The notes below the pieces were generated by a model, which saw only the letters and a list, made by a program, of their open reading frames with translations, searched no databases and had not been told where the DNA came from. Shown here piece after piece: positions 1 to 7,973 of a stretch of DNA of 29,741 nt. Made by a program: the position numbers and the translations under genes. Source of the stretch: CAINDR01 sp964495615 (GTDB taxonomy: Bacteria > Patescibacteriota > Patescibacteriia > Patescibacteriales > UBA12465); NCBI GenBank assembly GCA_964495615.1, contig CAZBVX010000006.1:1-29741 (forward strand), given 5' to 3'. How positions within the stretch are numbered: position 1 is the stretch's first letter; every line of letters starts with the position of its first letter.

Positions 1-60
<60 letters not shown>

Positions 61-281
61 AAAGAGAACTTTGTAGCTCTCGATATGAAAGTCCGTTTTT
101 TAAAACGGAAAAAAATTTTTGTTATCCGAATTGGTGCCTGTTCGCACCAAAATAAGAAATAAACGATCTTGATCGTTACTTCACCAATTTCAATTTTTTA
201 ATGAACCGCATTAAGCAGTGAAAAAAACAGAGATATACTTCATATCCTGTTTTAGTGATTCTGTTGTAATGCGATGTTATA
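61..281 (-). other. 16S rRNA precursor leader
   Basis: This roughly 215-base stretch lies between the predicted rRNA promoter and the mature 16S 5' end and has no credible ORF. It holds several self-complementary stems: CCGTTTT/AAAACGG (93-108), TTGGTGC/GCACCAA with a six-base loop (131-150) and AACGATC/GATCGTT (162-177). Such stems are expected in a pre-rRNA leader that takes part in processing and antitermination. I could not identify a convincing boxA. Confidence 0.7.
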
Positions 282-310
282 AATATAGACGATTTTAATT
301 TTTGTGTCAA
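282..310 (-). promoter_or_regulatory. rRNA operon promoter
   Basis: On the minus strand a consensus -35 TTGACA (complement of 305-310) is followed after exactly 17 bases by TATATT (complement of 282-287). The upstream side (311-345) is rich in A and T tracts, like an UP element. Predicted transcription starts near 275 and runs into the 16S gene. This is the best -35/-10 match in the window. Confidence 0.85.
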
Positions 311-486
311 GGGTTTTTGACTATTCATTAAAATACCTTTTTTATTGGGGTTTTGTTAATATCTAACTCTGATAAATTTTTATAACGAGAACAAAAAAAG
401 AAGTGATAAATATTTTTTATTTAGAAGTGCAAATAAAAAAATAAAAAACCTTTTTTAAATAAAGAGCTTGCTTTTAAAAACAAGTA
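311..486. other. AT-rich spacer between divergent promoters
   Basis: This spacer lies between the rRNA promoter and the promoter of the secreted-protein gene. It is almost entirely A and T, with homopolymer runs and stop codons in every frame. The one visible structure is an imperfect palindrome, CTTGCTTTT/AAAAACAAG (467-484), ending just before the downstream -35 box. I see no gene or RNA in it. Confidence 0.5.
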
Positions 487-515
487 TTGACAAAATTGAT
501 AAGTAATGATAATAT
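487..515 (+). promoter_or_regulatory. promoter of the secreted repeat protein
   Basis: TTGACA at 487-492 is followed by overlapping -10 candidates GATAAT (508-513) and TAATAT (510-515, 17-base spacing). The predicted start near 520 would leave a leader of about 40 bases before the ATG at 564. Confidence 0.65.
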
Positions 516-563
516 GAGGGGTAAAATTACCTTAACAATTAAATAATCAAAAAATAAAAAAAC

Positions 564-1529
564 ATGAAAAAAATTCTTTTTTTGGGCATAAGTTTTATTA
601 TGCTTGTTTGTTTGACTCTCAGAGCGCAAACAACAGAAATTAAGTTTGTTAACATTTCATTAAACAATGAAATAATAATCAGTATTCCGGAATTATCCAT
701 AGAAGATATGGTTATTGCCAAAGATGAAATTATTAGCGTCAAGGTTGATAATGAAAAATTGATTAAGAAAGACAAACACACTATTGAAGTATTTTATTCT
801 GCTTGCGGTAATACCGAAAAAGCCGAAATTAAAATCGGTAAATATAACAAAATTGGTGATTTGCACGAACCGTGCCAGGCAGCCAAAATTGAAAATTGTA
901 ATTATCCCGAAGGCAGAGCTTTTGTTTCATTAATAAACGAAACAGGAAAAGAAATTTCTATTTTGGACGGACCGCTAAATGGTTTGTCTTTAAACCCAGA
1001 TCAGGAAAGCCAAATAATTAATTTTCCGGTTGGTAGGAATTCTTTAATGATCGAAAGTTTTATCGACACCGCTGATCATAATAAGGGGGTTGATAAAAGA
1101 AACTACAAATTCTTTGCGATTCAGGATAGTTCATGTCTTTGCGAAGTAAGAATTAAAACAATTGAAGATGCGAAACAAGCAGAAGATTTGAGGGCAAAGC
1201 TCAAGATCTCTGTCGAAAACAGAACTGACAGAAAAATTTCTATCGTTTCTTATCCTTTTGATGGAATCTCTTTGTTGTCTGGCAGAAAAAGTGCCAAAAA
1301 AGATCTTGCCAACATTTTGGCAGGCATCTATTCTATCAAAATTGAATACCTTGATAATTACGGAAACAAAGTTTCCAAAGAGGTGTTAAAACATTTGGTA
1401 GAAGGTGACAAGGTTATGTCAATCAATCAAAAAGATATTGATATTAAACCGATTCCTAGAGTTAGAGATTATAGTAGAAATAGACAGTCAAGCAGGACTT
1501 CTAGAACCTATTATAGTGTTAGTTATTAA
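564..1529 (+). CDS. secreted protein with three repeated domains, unknown function
   Basis: The product has 321 residues and I do not recognise a family. It begins with a signal peptide (MKK plus a hydrophobic stretch to about residue 19, probable cleavage near RAQ at 20-22). The rest looks like three diverged copies of one beta-rich domain of about 75-80 residues, at roughly 27-98, 118-200 and 212-290. Each copy opens with a similar strand (KFVNISLNNEIIISI, AFVSLINETGKEISIL, LKISVENRTDRKISIV) and carries a later hydrophobic strand; copies two and three also share a DG-x-SL turn. Cysteines at 81, 104, 112, 191 and 193 could form disulphides. The tail (about 298-321) is rich in Arg, Ser and Tyr. 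The gene is monocistronic, with its own promoter and terminator. The signal peptide ending in AQ resembles those of Bacteroidota, so transfer is possible but unproven. There is no Shine-Dalgarno sequence before the ATG. Confidence 0.85.
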   Translation: MKKILFLGISFIMLVCLTLRAQTTEIKFVNISLNNEIIISIPELSIEDMVIAKDEIISVKVDNEKLIKKDKHTIEVFYSACGNTEKAEIKIGKYNKIGDLHEPCQAAKIENCNYPEGRAFVSLINETGKEISILDGPLNGLSLNPDQESQIINFPVGRNSLMIESFIDTADHNKGVDKRNYKFFAIQDSSCLCEVRIKTIEDAKQAEDLRAKLKISVENRTDRKISIVSYPFDGISLLSGRKSAKKDLANILAGIYSIKIEYLDNYGNKVSKEVLKHLVEGDKVMSINQKDIDIKPIPRVRDYSRNRQSSRTSRTYYSVSY

Positions 1530-1543
1530 AACAAATGATTAGT

Positions 1544-1573
1544 GGGTCCATATATATGTATGGACCCTTTTTT
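1544..1573 (+). terminator. intrinsic terminator after the secreted repeat protein
   Basis: A nine-base stem GGGTCCATA/TATGGACCC (1544-1552 with 1559-1567) has a six-base loop and is followed directly by six T. It lies 14 bases after the stop codon. Confidence 0.9.
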
Positions 1574-1594
1574 ATTTTCTGAGATTTTCTTTGT

Positions 1595-1623
1595 TTGACT
1601 GAGGACTTTTTGTTTGCTATACT
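1595..1623 (+). promoter_or_regulatory. promoter of the hydrolase-ndk-gyrA operon
   Basis: TTGACT (1595-1600) and TATACT (1618-1623) are separated by 17 bases, and an extended -10 TGC precedes the -10 box. Transcription would start near 1630, about 42 bases before the first ATG of the operon. Confidence 0.8.
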
Positions 1624-1671
1624 AAACACAGGGTTTGAGCCCATTTTTATTGTAAATTAGCTAATGTTTTT

Positions 1672-2316
1672 ATGATTATCACCTGGCTTGGTCACTCATG
1701 TTTTAAGTTGCAAGACAAGATTGGCGCTGATGGCGTCACTTTAATTACCGATCCTTATTCGAAAGAAACTGGCTTGAAATTACCTTCCTTGGAGGCTGAC
1801 TTGGTGACTGTTAGTCATGACCATAATGACCACAATAATGTTTCAGCAGTGAAAGAAAATCCGAGAGTAATCAGCTGTGCAGGAGAATATGACGTGAAAG
1901 GAGTTTTTGTGGAAGGAATTGATTCTTTTCATGACGAAACAAAAGGGGGAAAGCGCGGCGGAAACATTATTTATCGTATCGAAATTGACGATATTAGTGT
2001 TGCTCACTTGGGAGACTTGGCGCATACCCTGGATAACACAGAATTGGAAAAATTAGTTGGTATTGATATTTTGCTAATTCCGGTTGGTGGAAACTACACC
2101 TTGGATGCCAAAAAAGCAGTTGAAGTAATTTCCCAAATTGAACCACGCATAGTTATTCCAATGCATTATCGTCATCCAGACCTAAAAATCGAGTTAGACG
2201 ATCTAGAAAAATTCATTAAAGAATTGGGAGTAGTTCCAACTCATGAAGAAAAATTAAAAATATCAAAAAAAGATTTGCCAGCTGAAGAAATGGAGCTGGT
2301 CATTTTAAGTTTTTAA
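1672..2316 (+). CDS. metallo-beta-lactamase-fold hydrolase, UlaG-like
   Basis: This 214-residue protein belongs to the MBL-fold metal-dependent hydrolases of the UlaG/Lactamase_B_3 type. The opening ITWLGHSCF is typical of that group. The metal site H-x-H-x-D-H is complete (H49, H51, D53, H54 in SHDHNDH), with further candidate ligands in AHLGDLAH (near 117-124) and PMHYRHPD (near 163). Relatives are mostly of unknown substrate, so the reaction cannot be named. It is the first gene of an operon, 17 bases before ndk, with no Shine-Dalgarno sequence. It is cytosolic, with no signal peptide. Confidence 0.9.
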   Translation: MIITWLGHSCFKLQDKIGADGVTLITDPYSKETGLKLPSLEADLVTVSHDHNDHNNVSAVKENPRVISCAGEYDVKGVFVEGIDSFHDETKGGKRGGNIIYRIEIDDISVAHLGDLAHTLDNTELEKLVGIDILLIPVGGNYTLDAKKAVEVISQIEPRIVIPMHYRHPDLKIELDDLEKFIKELGVVPTHEEKLKISKKDLPAEEMELVILSF

Positions 2317-2333
2317 ATTTAATAAAATATTTT

Positions 2334-2936
2334 ATGATTCATCCAAAGAAAGAAAGGACGTTAGTTATTTTGAAACCAGATGCTATTCAGCGCGGTTTGG
2401 TTGGCGACTTACTTAAGCGTTTTGAAAATACTGGCTTGAAATTAATTGCCATGAAAATGATTGTGCCAAAAGAAGAATTGGTCTGGAAACACTACAACAA
2501 AGACGAAGCCTGGTTTCAATCTAAAGGAGAAAAATTAGTAGAAAACTTGAAAGCGGCTGGATTGCCAATTGAAAAAGAAGCAATTGAATATGGCCGTGAA
2601 ATTATTGGCGCCTTAGTAAAATTCATGACCGCCAGTCCAGTGATTCCAATGGTTTGGGAAGGGAATCAGTCAGTAGCAATCATCAAAAAAATTGTTGGCA
2701 GCACCGAGCCAGCAACTTCTACTGTTGGTACTATTCGCGGCGACTATACTTTGGATTCTTATGAGATTTCCAATCTTGATGGTCGAGCAGTTAGAAATTT
2801 GGTTCATTGCACTGATGATCCATCTGAATCTGAAAGAGAAATTTCTTTGTGGTTCAACCAAGAAGAGCTAATCAGCTACCGCTTGATTGCTGAGCAGATG
2901 CTCTACGACATCAATCTCGATGGCTTATTAGAGTAA
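2334..2936 (+). CDS. ndk: nucleoside diphosphate kinase, long form
   Basis: The enzyme moves the gamma phosphate of ATP to nucleoside diphosphates through a phosphohistidine. The N-terminal RTLVILKPDA, the nucleotide-binding GTIRGDY and the active-site segment NLVHCTDDPSESEREISLWF are all present, with catalytic His158. The usual family length is about 140-150 residues; this one has 200. Extra residues sit in two places: about 30-40 between HYNKD (near 53) and the KFMTASPV segment (near 96), and about ten in the loop between GTIRGDY (132-138) and the catalytic His. I believe insertions of this kind occur in Patescibacteria and some archaea, but I cannot check. It is the second gene of the operon, one base before the next ATG. 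Confidence 0.95.
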   Translation: MIHPKKERTLVILKPDAIQRGLVGDLLKRFENTGLKLIAMKMIVPKEELVWKHYNKDEAWFQSKGEKLVENLKAAGLPIEKEAIEYGREIIGALVKFMTASPVIPMVWEGNQSVAIIKKIVGSTEPATSTVGTIRGDYTLDSYEISNLDGRAVRNLVHCTDDPSESEREISLWFNQEELISYRLIAEQMLYDINLDGLLE

Positions 2937-2937
2937 A

Positions 2938-3315
2938 ATGGAAAACGATCAAAACAAAAATTTTGAAGAAATAAAAAAAAGAAATCGGCGTTTTTATGCC
3001 AACGCGGGAGTAATTTTTTTTTCAGTAATTATTGGTATTCTCTGGCTCGTCAATCTTCCCCATTTATTTTCTAATGGCACAGAACTAATAAACGAAGATG
3101 CGCCGAAAAAAGAAGACAATGCAAATTTTTCTCAGGTTCGAAACGATTTGGATAAAATTATGCAAGATGTGGAAGAAAAATTTGAAAAAATAAAAAATCA
3201 ACAAGAAAAAGTTGAAGATGTGGAAGATTTGCTAGACAAAATTAACATCAATGCTTCTTCTTCTCTGACTGGCGCCACTGCCAGTACCAGCGATTTAAAC
3301 ATTTTAAAGAAATAG
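2938..3315 (+). CDS. small single-pass membrane protein with coiled coil
   Basis: A 125-residue protein of no recognised family. A basic N-terminus (KKRNRR, residues 13-18) precedes one membrane helix (about 23-42). After it comes a charged region (about 70-105, rich in E, K and D) with heptad-like spacing that could form a short coiled coil, then a Ser/Thr/Ala-rich tail. Positive residues before the helix suggest a cytoplasmic N-terminus and an external coiled coil. It starts one base after the ndk stop and ends 12 bases before gyrA, so it is co-transcribed with both. Function is unknown. Confidence 0.75.
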   Translation: MENDQNKNFEEIKKRNRRFYANAGVIFFSVIIGILWLVNLPHLFSNGTELINEDAPKKEDNANFSQVRNDLDKIMQDVEEKFEKIKNQQEKVEDVEDLLDKININASSSLTGATASTSDLNILKK

Positions 3316-3327
3316 ATTATTGATTGT

Positions 3328-5868
3328 ATGTCCGAAGAAAAAAAAGATGAAAATTTAATTAACGATCTTCCCTTGGAGGATGAAGAAATACGCTCTTCAA
3401 CCAACGGTAACGAACGAGCCAAGACAGAATTTGGCTGGATTGAAAATCAATCACTAGTCGAAGAGATGAGTCGTTCATACTTGGATTATGCAATGAGTGT
3501 AATTGTCGCTCGTGCTTTGCCTGACGTTCGAGATGGTATGAAGCCAGTTCATCGTCGCATTCTTTATGCAATGTGGAGTATCGGCTTGCGAGCGAGTGGA
3601 AAATTTAGAAAATCAGCAACGGTGGTTGGTGAGGTTCTTGGTAAATATCATCCTCATGGCGATACGGCAGTTTATGATTCAATGGCTCGCATGGCGCAGG
3701 ATTTTTCTTTGCGCTACATGTTAGTAAAAGGGCAAGGTAACTATGGTTCAATTGATGGTGATCGTCCGGCAGCTATGCGTTATACCGAAGCAAAACTTTC
3801 TGCAATTGCCGAAGAGATGCTCTATGATATTGATAAAGACACAATTGATTTTATTCCAAACTTTGACGGTTCACAAAAAGAACCAAAAGTTTTGCCTTCC
3901 AAGCTGCCTCAACTTTTGATGAATGGCACAATGGGAATTGCGGTTGGTATGGCAACCAACATCCCTCCTCACAACCTTACAGAATTATTAGAGGCAATTG
4001 CTCATTTGATCGATAATCCAGAAGCAACTGTTGAAGAATTAATGGAATATGTGAAGGGCCCAGATTTTCCAACTGGCGGGATTATTTACAATCAAAAAGA
4101 TATTTTGCAAGCTTATGCCACCGGCAAAGGCGGAATTGTGATGCGCGGTGTTGCTGATATTGAAGAAGTCAAAAGCGGCTTTCAAATCATTATCTCTGAA
4201 ATTCCTTATCAAGTGAACAAGGCGGTTTTGGTAGAAAGAATTGCTGATTTGGTTAGAGAGAAAAAAGTTGACGGCATCAAAAACTTACGCGATGAATCAG
4301 ATAAAGACGGAATTCGTGTGGTAATTGAATTAAAAAAAGAAGCTTATCCAAAAAAAGTTTTAAACGCTCTATATAAACACACTCAACTGCAAGAAACTTT
4401 TCACGTCAACATGTTGGCCTTGATTGATGGCATCCAGCCAAAAATTTTGACCCTCAAAATGATTTTGGAAGAATATATCAAACATCGCCAAGAAGTTGTT
4501 CGTCGTCGTACCACTTTTGAATTAAATAAAGCCAAAGAACGAGCTCATATTTTGGAAGGCTTAATGATTGCCTTGAAAAATATTGATGATGTGATTGCCA
4601 CAATTAAGGCCTCCAAAGACAAAGAAGCGGCCAAAGCTAGCTTGATTAAAAAATTCAAACTTTCCGAAAGACAAGCCATTGCTATTTTGGAAATGCGTTT
4701 GCAGAACTTGGCCAATTTGGAACAAAAAAGAATTGAAGATGAACTCAAAGAAAAGAAAGGAATTATCAAAGACCTGGAAACAATTTTGAGCTCTGATCAT
4801 AATATTTTGAAGGTTGTAAAAGACGAAACTGCTGCTTTGAAAGAAAAATTTGGTGACACCAGGAGAACCAAAGTGATTGCCAATGGCGTAAAGGACTTCA
4901 ATATGGAAGATTTGGTTCCAAATGAAGAAACCGTTGTTTTGATGACTAGAGATGGCTACATCAAACGCATTGAACCAGATACATTCAAGGTCCAAGCCAG
5001 AGGTGGTAAGGGAGTTATTGGTTTAACCACCAAAGAAGAAGACATGGTTGAATTTATGTTCACCACCTTCACTCATAGCGACATCCTATTTTTCACCACC
5101 AAGGGCCGAGTTTTCCAGATGAAGGCCTATGAAATTCCTCAGACTTCCAGAATCGCCAAAGGTACGCCAATTGTTAATTTTTTACAACTAACCAGCGATG
5201 AAAAAGTTAGCTCTATTTTGCCATTAGACAAAATGTTTGGCAGCAAATATTTGTTTTTTGCCACCGAAAGAGGTTTGGTGAAAAAAGTTGAACTAAATGC
5301 TTTCTCAAACGTCCGTCGTTCTGGTTTGATTGCTATTAAGCTAAAAGAAGATGACAAATTGATTTGGGTCAAACCAAGTTCCGGTTCCGACCACATTCAA
5401 TTAGTAACCGCCAACGGCCAAGCAATCCGTTTCAAAGAAACTGATGTTCGCGACATGGGTCGCAATGCTGCCGGGGTGACCGGCATCCGCATCAAGAGCG
5501 GAGACAGAGTAATTGGTATGGGGGTTGCCAAAACCGACAAAGAAAAAGTGAGAAAATATCAAATCTTGACTATTATGGCCAGTGGTTATGGCAAGAGAAC
5601 TGATTTTGGTCTTTACAAGGTCCAAGGCCGTGGTGGTAGCGGAATTAAAACTGCCAAGATCACTGATAAAACTGGAGAACTAACAAACGCCTTTCTATTG
5701 AATGGAGTCACAATGGAAGAAAGAGATTTGGTAATTATTTCCGAAAAAGGCCAGGTTATTCGTTTGCCTTATAATTCAGTCAATATTCTTGGCCGCGACA
5801 CTCAAGGAGTGCGCATTATGAGATTCAAAGATCCGAACGACAAAGTCGCTAGCGTTACTTGGGCCTAA
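3328..5868 (+). CDS. gyrA: DNA gyrase subunit A
   Basis: This 846-residue subunit cuts and rejoins DNA and works with GyrB to introduce negative supercoils. The breakage-reunion domain carries the catalytic tyrosine Y152 in RPAAMRYTEAKL. The quinolone-pocket segment HPHGDTAVYD places Thr113 at the position of E. coli Ser83 and Asp117 at that of Asp87. The C-terminal beta-pinwheel contains a GyrA-box (QARGGKG, from residue 556) and a degenerate second one (QGRGGSG), favouring GyrA over ParC. A roughly 30-residue acidic N-terminal extension precedes the core. It is the last gene of the operon begun at 1672. gyrB is not in the window. Confidence 0.96.
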   Translation: MSEEKKDENLINDLPLEDEEIRSSTNGNERAKTEFGWIENQSLVEEMSRSYLDYAMSVIVARALPDVRDGMKPVHRRILYAMWSIGLRASGKFRKSATVVGEVLGKYHPHGDTAVYDSMARMAQDFSLRYMLVKGQGNYGSIDGDRPAAMRYTEAKLSAIAEEMLYDIDKDTIDFIPNFDGSQKEPKVLPSKLPQLLMNGTMGIAVGMATNIPPHNLTELLEAIAHLIDNPEATVEELMEYVKGPDFPTGGIIYNQKDILQAYATGKGGIVMRGVADIEEVKSGFQIIISEIPYQVNKAVLVERIADLVREKKVDGIKNLRDESDKDGIRVVIELKKEAYPKKVLNALYKHTQLQETFHVNMLALIDGIQPKILTLKMILEEYIKHRQEVVRRRTTFELNKAKERAHILEGLMIALKNIDDVIATIKASKDKEAAKASLIKKFKLSERQAIAILEMRLQNLANLEQKRIEDELKEKKGIIKDLETILSSDHNILKVVKDETAALKEKFGDTRRTKVIANGVKDFNMEDLVPNEETVVLMTRDGYIKRIEPDTFKVQARGGKGVIGLTTKEEDMVEFMFTTFTHSDILFFTTKGRVFQMKAYEIPQTSRIAKGTPIVNFLQLTSDEKVSSILPLDKMFGSKYLFFATERGLVKKVELNAFSNVRRSGLIAIKLKEDDKLIWVKPSSGSDHIQLVTANGQAIRFKETDVRDMGRNAAGVTGIRIKSGDRVIGMGVAKTDKEKVRKYQILTIMASGYGKRTDFGLYKVQGRGGSGIKTAKITDKTGELTNAFLLNGVTMEERDLVIISEKGQVIRLPYNSVNILGRDTQGVRIMRFKDPNDKVASVTWA

Positions 5869-5881
5869 AAAAATATTTTAA

Positions 5882-5909
5882 AAAACGATTCGTGAGAATC
5901 GTTTTTTTT
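5882..5909 (+). terminator. intrinsic terminator after gyrA
   Basis: Stem AAAACGATTC/GAATCGTTTT with a four-base GTGA loop is followed by a run of T to 5909. It starts 13 bases after the gyrA stop. The A and T tails on both sides mean it could also work in reverse. Confidence 0.9.
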
Positions 5910-5913
5910 GTTA

Positions 5914-5943
5914 TTCCCATATTTTTAATAAATGCGCTATAAT
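5914..5943 (+). promoter_or_regulatory. promoter of the rmuC operon
   Basis: A perfect TATAAT at 5938-5943 lies 26 bases before the rmuC ATG. The -35 side (TTCCCA, 5914-5919, 18-base spacing) matches consensus weakly. Confidence 0.55.
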
Positions 5944-5969
5944 TAAACAGTAAAAATAAAAAAATTTAT

Positions 5970-7070
5970 ATGGACAACTATTTATTGCTAGCTTTGGTGA
6001 TTGTTGGTTTTGCAGCTATTATTTTTCTCTTATTAAAGAAGAAAGATTCAACAAATGATGCTCAATCAGTAGCTCTTTTGGAAAATTTGTCTCGCCAATC
6101 GGAAAAATTAGCTCAACTTTCTACTCAAAATAATGAATTGCGCCAAGAATTGGATCGCAAGCTTTCAGAAACTCATCGCAGCAATCAAGAGCAAGGCAGC
6201 CAAACAGTCAGGATGATGCAAAGTATTAATTCCCAATCGCAAAAACTAATCGCTGATGTTACTGAAAAATTAGCCAAATTGGATGAGACTAATCGCCAGG
6301 TGGTTAATTTTTCCAGCCAGTTGCAAAATTTGCAAGATATTTTGAAAAATCCAAAACAGCGTGGTATTTTGGGGGAATATTTTTTGGAAGAAACTTTGAA
6401 AAATGTTCTACCTCCGAATTCATATCAAATGCAGTATCAGCTTGGCAAAAACAAAGAACGCGATTTGATTGTTGACGCCGTAGTTTTTGTTAAAGAAAAA
6501 ATTATTCCAATTGATGCCAAATTTTCTTTGGAGAATTACGAGCGTTTGATGTCGGTCAAAGATGCTGAGTCGCGTAAAAAAATTGAGTTGCAGTTCAAGC
6601 AGGATTTGAAAAATAGAATTGATGAAACCTCAAAATATGTTCGTCCAGAATTGGGAACGATGGAGTTTGCTTTTATGTTTATTCCTTCGGAGGCAATTTA
6701 TTATGATTTGTTGATCAATAAAGTTGGCGCCAATTCCCGCGATTTGATTGAATATGCTTTCCGCGACAAAAAAGTAATTATTGTTTCGCCGACTTCTTTT
6801 CTAGCCTATTTGCAAACCGTGCTTCAAGGGCTGAGAGCAATGCAAATTGAAGAGAGCGCCAAAGACATCAAAGTTAATGTCGAAAAATTAGCCAAGCACT
6901 TATTAAGTTATGATGATTTTATGCGCAAACTTGGTTTGAGCATGTCAGCCACAGTTAATCATTACAATAATGCTTATAAAGAATTCAAAAAAATTGACAA
7001 GGACGTGGTGAAAATTACTGATGGCGAAAGTGATTTAGAGATTTTGCAGATTGAAGGTCCGATAAAATAA
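5970..7070 (+). CDS. rmuC: DNA recombination protein RmuC
   Basis: The 366-residue protein fits the RmuC family, linked to limiting inversions and rearrangements between short repeats and containing a nuclease-like fold. An N-terminal membrane helix (about 4-22) is followed by a Gln/Glu-rich coiled coil (about 30-115) and then the RmuC core. Core motifs include RGILGEYFLEE (near 132) and IPIDAKF (near 184), where the DAK resembles the catalytic part of PD-(D/E)XK nucleases. The helix-coiled coil-core order is typical of the family. It is the first gene of a three-gene operon, nine bases before the next ATG. Confidence 0.93.
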   Translation: MDNYLLLALVIVGFAAIIFLLLKKKDSTNDAQSVALLENLSRQSEKLAQLSTQNNELRQELDRKLSETHRSNQEQGSQTVRMMQSINSQSQKLIADVTEKLAKLDETNRQVVNFSSQLQNLQDILKNPKQRGILGEYFLEETLKNVLPPNSYQMQYQLGKNKERDLIVDAVVFVKEKIIPIDAKFSLENYERLMSVKDAESRKKIELQFKQDLKNRIDETSKYVRPELGTMEFAFMFIPSEAIYYDLLINKVGANSRDLIEYAFRDKKVIIVSPTSFLAYLQTVLQGLRAMQIEESAKDIKVNVEKLAKHLLSYDDFMRKLGLSMSATVNHYNNAYKEFKKIDKDVVKITDGESDLEILQIEGPIK

Positions 7071-7079
7071 TTTTGTTTT

Positions 7080-7973
7080 ATGACCACTGATTTACAAACG
7101 GAAAATTTGGCGGAGGCGATTTTGAAAACTTTCGCCTTTTTTGACACTTTCGATTATCCGTTGACTGCTTTTGAAGTTTGGCACTTGTGCAGTTTTAAAG
7201 CAGATTTTTTGGAAATTCAGAATTGTTTGGAAGAAGATTTTTTGTCATCACGCTTGGCGCAAAAAAATGGTTTCTATTTTTTTAAAGGACGTGAAAGCAT
7301 TGTTGAACATCGTCGCCGATTTGCGATTCTTGCCGAGAAAAAAATGCGCCGCGCTCGTCTTGCTTTGCGCTTGTGGCGTTTTATTCCTGGCCTAAAAGGG
7401 GTGGCAGTTTGCAATAATTTTTATTATCACTCAGAAAGTGATGTTGATGTTTTGGTGATTACTGATGAAAATTCACTTTGGCTAACCAGATTTTTGGTGA
7501 CCATAGCTACTCATTTTGCTGGACTGAGAATGGATCGAAAAAAAATTAACGATCAGGTTTGTTTGAGTTTTTTTGTTTCCAAAAAAGGTCTGGATTTTTC
7601 TTCTTTGATGCTTCAAGATGGCGACCCTTATTTTGTCTATTGGTTTGCCTTTCTTGATCCCTTATATGATGATGGAGTTTTTGCCCAATTGTGGGAGGAA
7701 AACGAAGTAATTAGAAAAAAATTACCAAATGCCCTTTCTCCATCTTTTTCGCCGTTTCGTTCTTTATCTCAAAAAAAACATTTTGTTGCTCCCATATTTT
7801 TAAACAAAATTGCCAGATATTTTCAAAAGAAAAGAATTAATCGAAGAAAAATTAATCCGGAAAATGAAGCAGGAGGAGTGGTAATTTCCGATACGGTTTT
7901 GAAATTTCATGAACGCGATCGTCGTCGAGAGTATCGTAATCGCTATGAAGAAAATTTAAAAAAATATTTATGA
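7080..7973 (+). CDS. nucleotidyltransferase-like protein with altered GS motif
   Basis: A 297-residue protein. The N-terminal segment (ILKTFAFFDTFDYPLTAFEV, 14-33) resembles the winged-helix start of a nucleotidyltransferase-like group I associate with candidate phyla. The segment VAVCNNFYYHSESDVDVLVIT (108-128) aligns with the beta-polymerase-type core: the D-x-D pair is kept (D121, D123), but the usual Gly-Ser is Asn-Asn (112-113). Activity may therefore be weakened or changed. The C-terminus is strongly basic (KKRINRRK near 250). Its stop overlaps the start of the next gene by four bases (ATGA), so it is translationally linked to the membrane ligase-like protein. Substrate unknown. Confidence 0.75.
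   Translation: MTTDLQTENLAEAILKTFAFFDTFDYPLTAFEVWHLCSFKADFLEIQNCLEEDFLSSRLAQKNGFYFFKGRESIVEHRRRFAILAEKKMRRARLALRLWRFIPGLKGVAVCNNFYYHSESDVDVLVITDENSLWLTRFLVTIATHFAGLRMDRKKINDQVCLSFFVSKKGLDFSSLMLQDGDPYFVYWFAFLDPLYDDGVFAQLWEENEVIRKKLPNALSPSFSPFRSLSQKKHFVAPIFLNKIARYFQKKRINRRKINPENEAGGVVISDTVLKFHERDRRREYRNRYEENLKKYL

Noticed and set aside
317..345. TTGACT at 317 as a plus-strand promoter
   Set aside because: There is no -10 match at 16-18 bases, and it overlaps the upstream side of the rRNA promoter on the other strand.
61..563. tRNA or CRISPR in the left intergenic region
   Set aside because: There is no cloverleaf with TTCGA-type arm and no regularly spaced repeats; the stems seen fit an rRNA leader.
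4561..4995. 144-codon open frame antisense to gyrA
   Set aside because: It is a shadow of a strongly conserved gene, Phe/Asn-rich in composition, without promoter or start signals.
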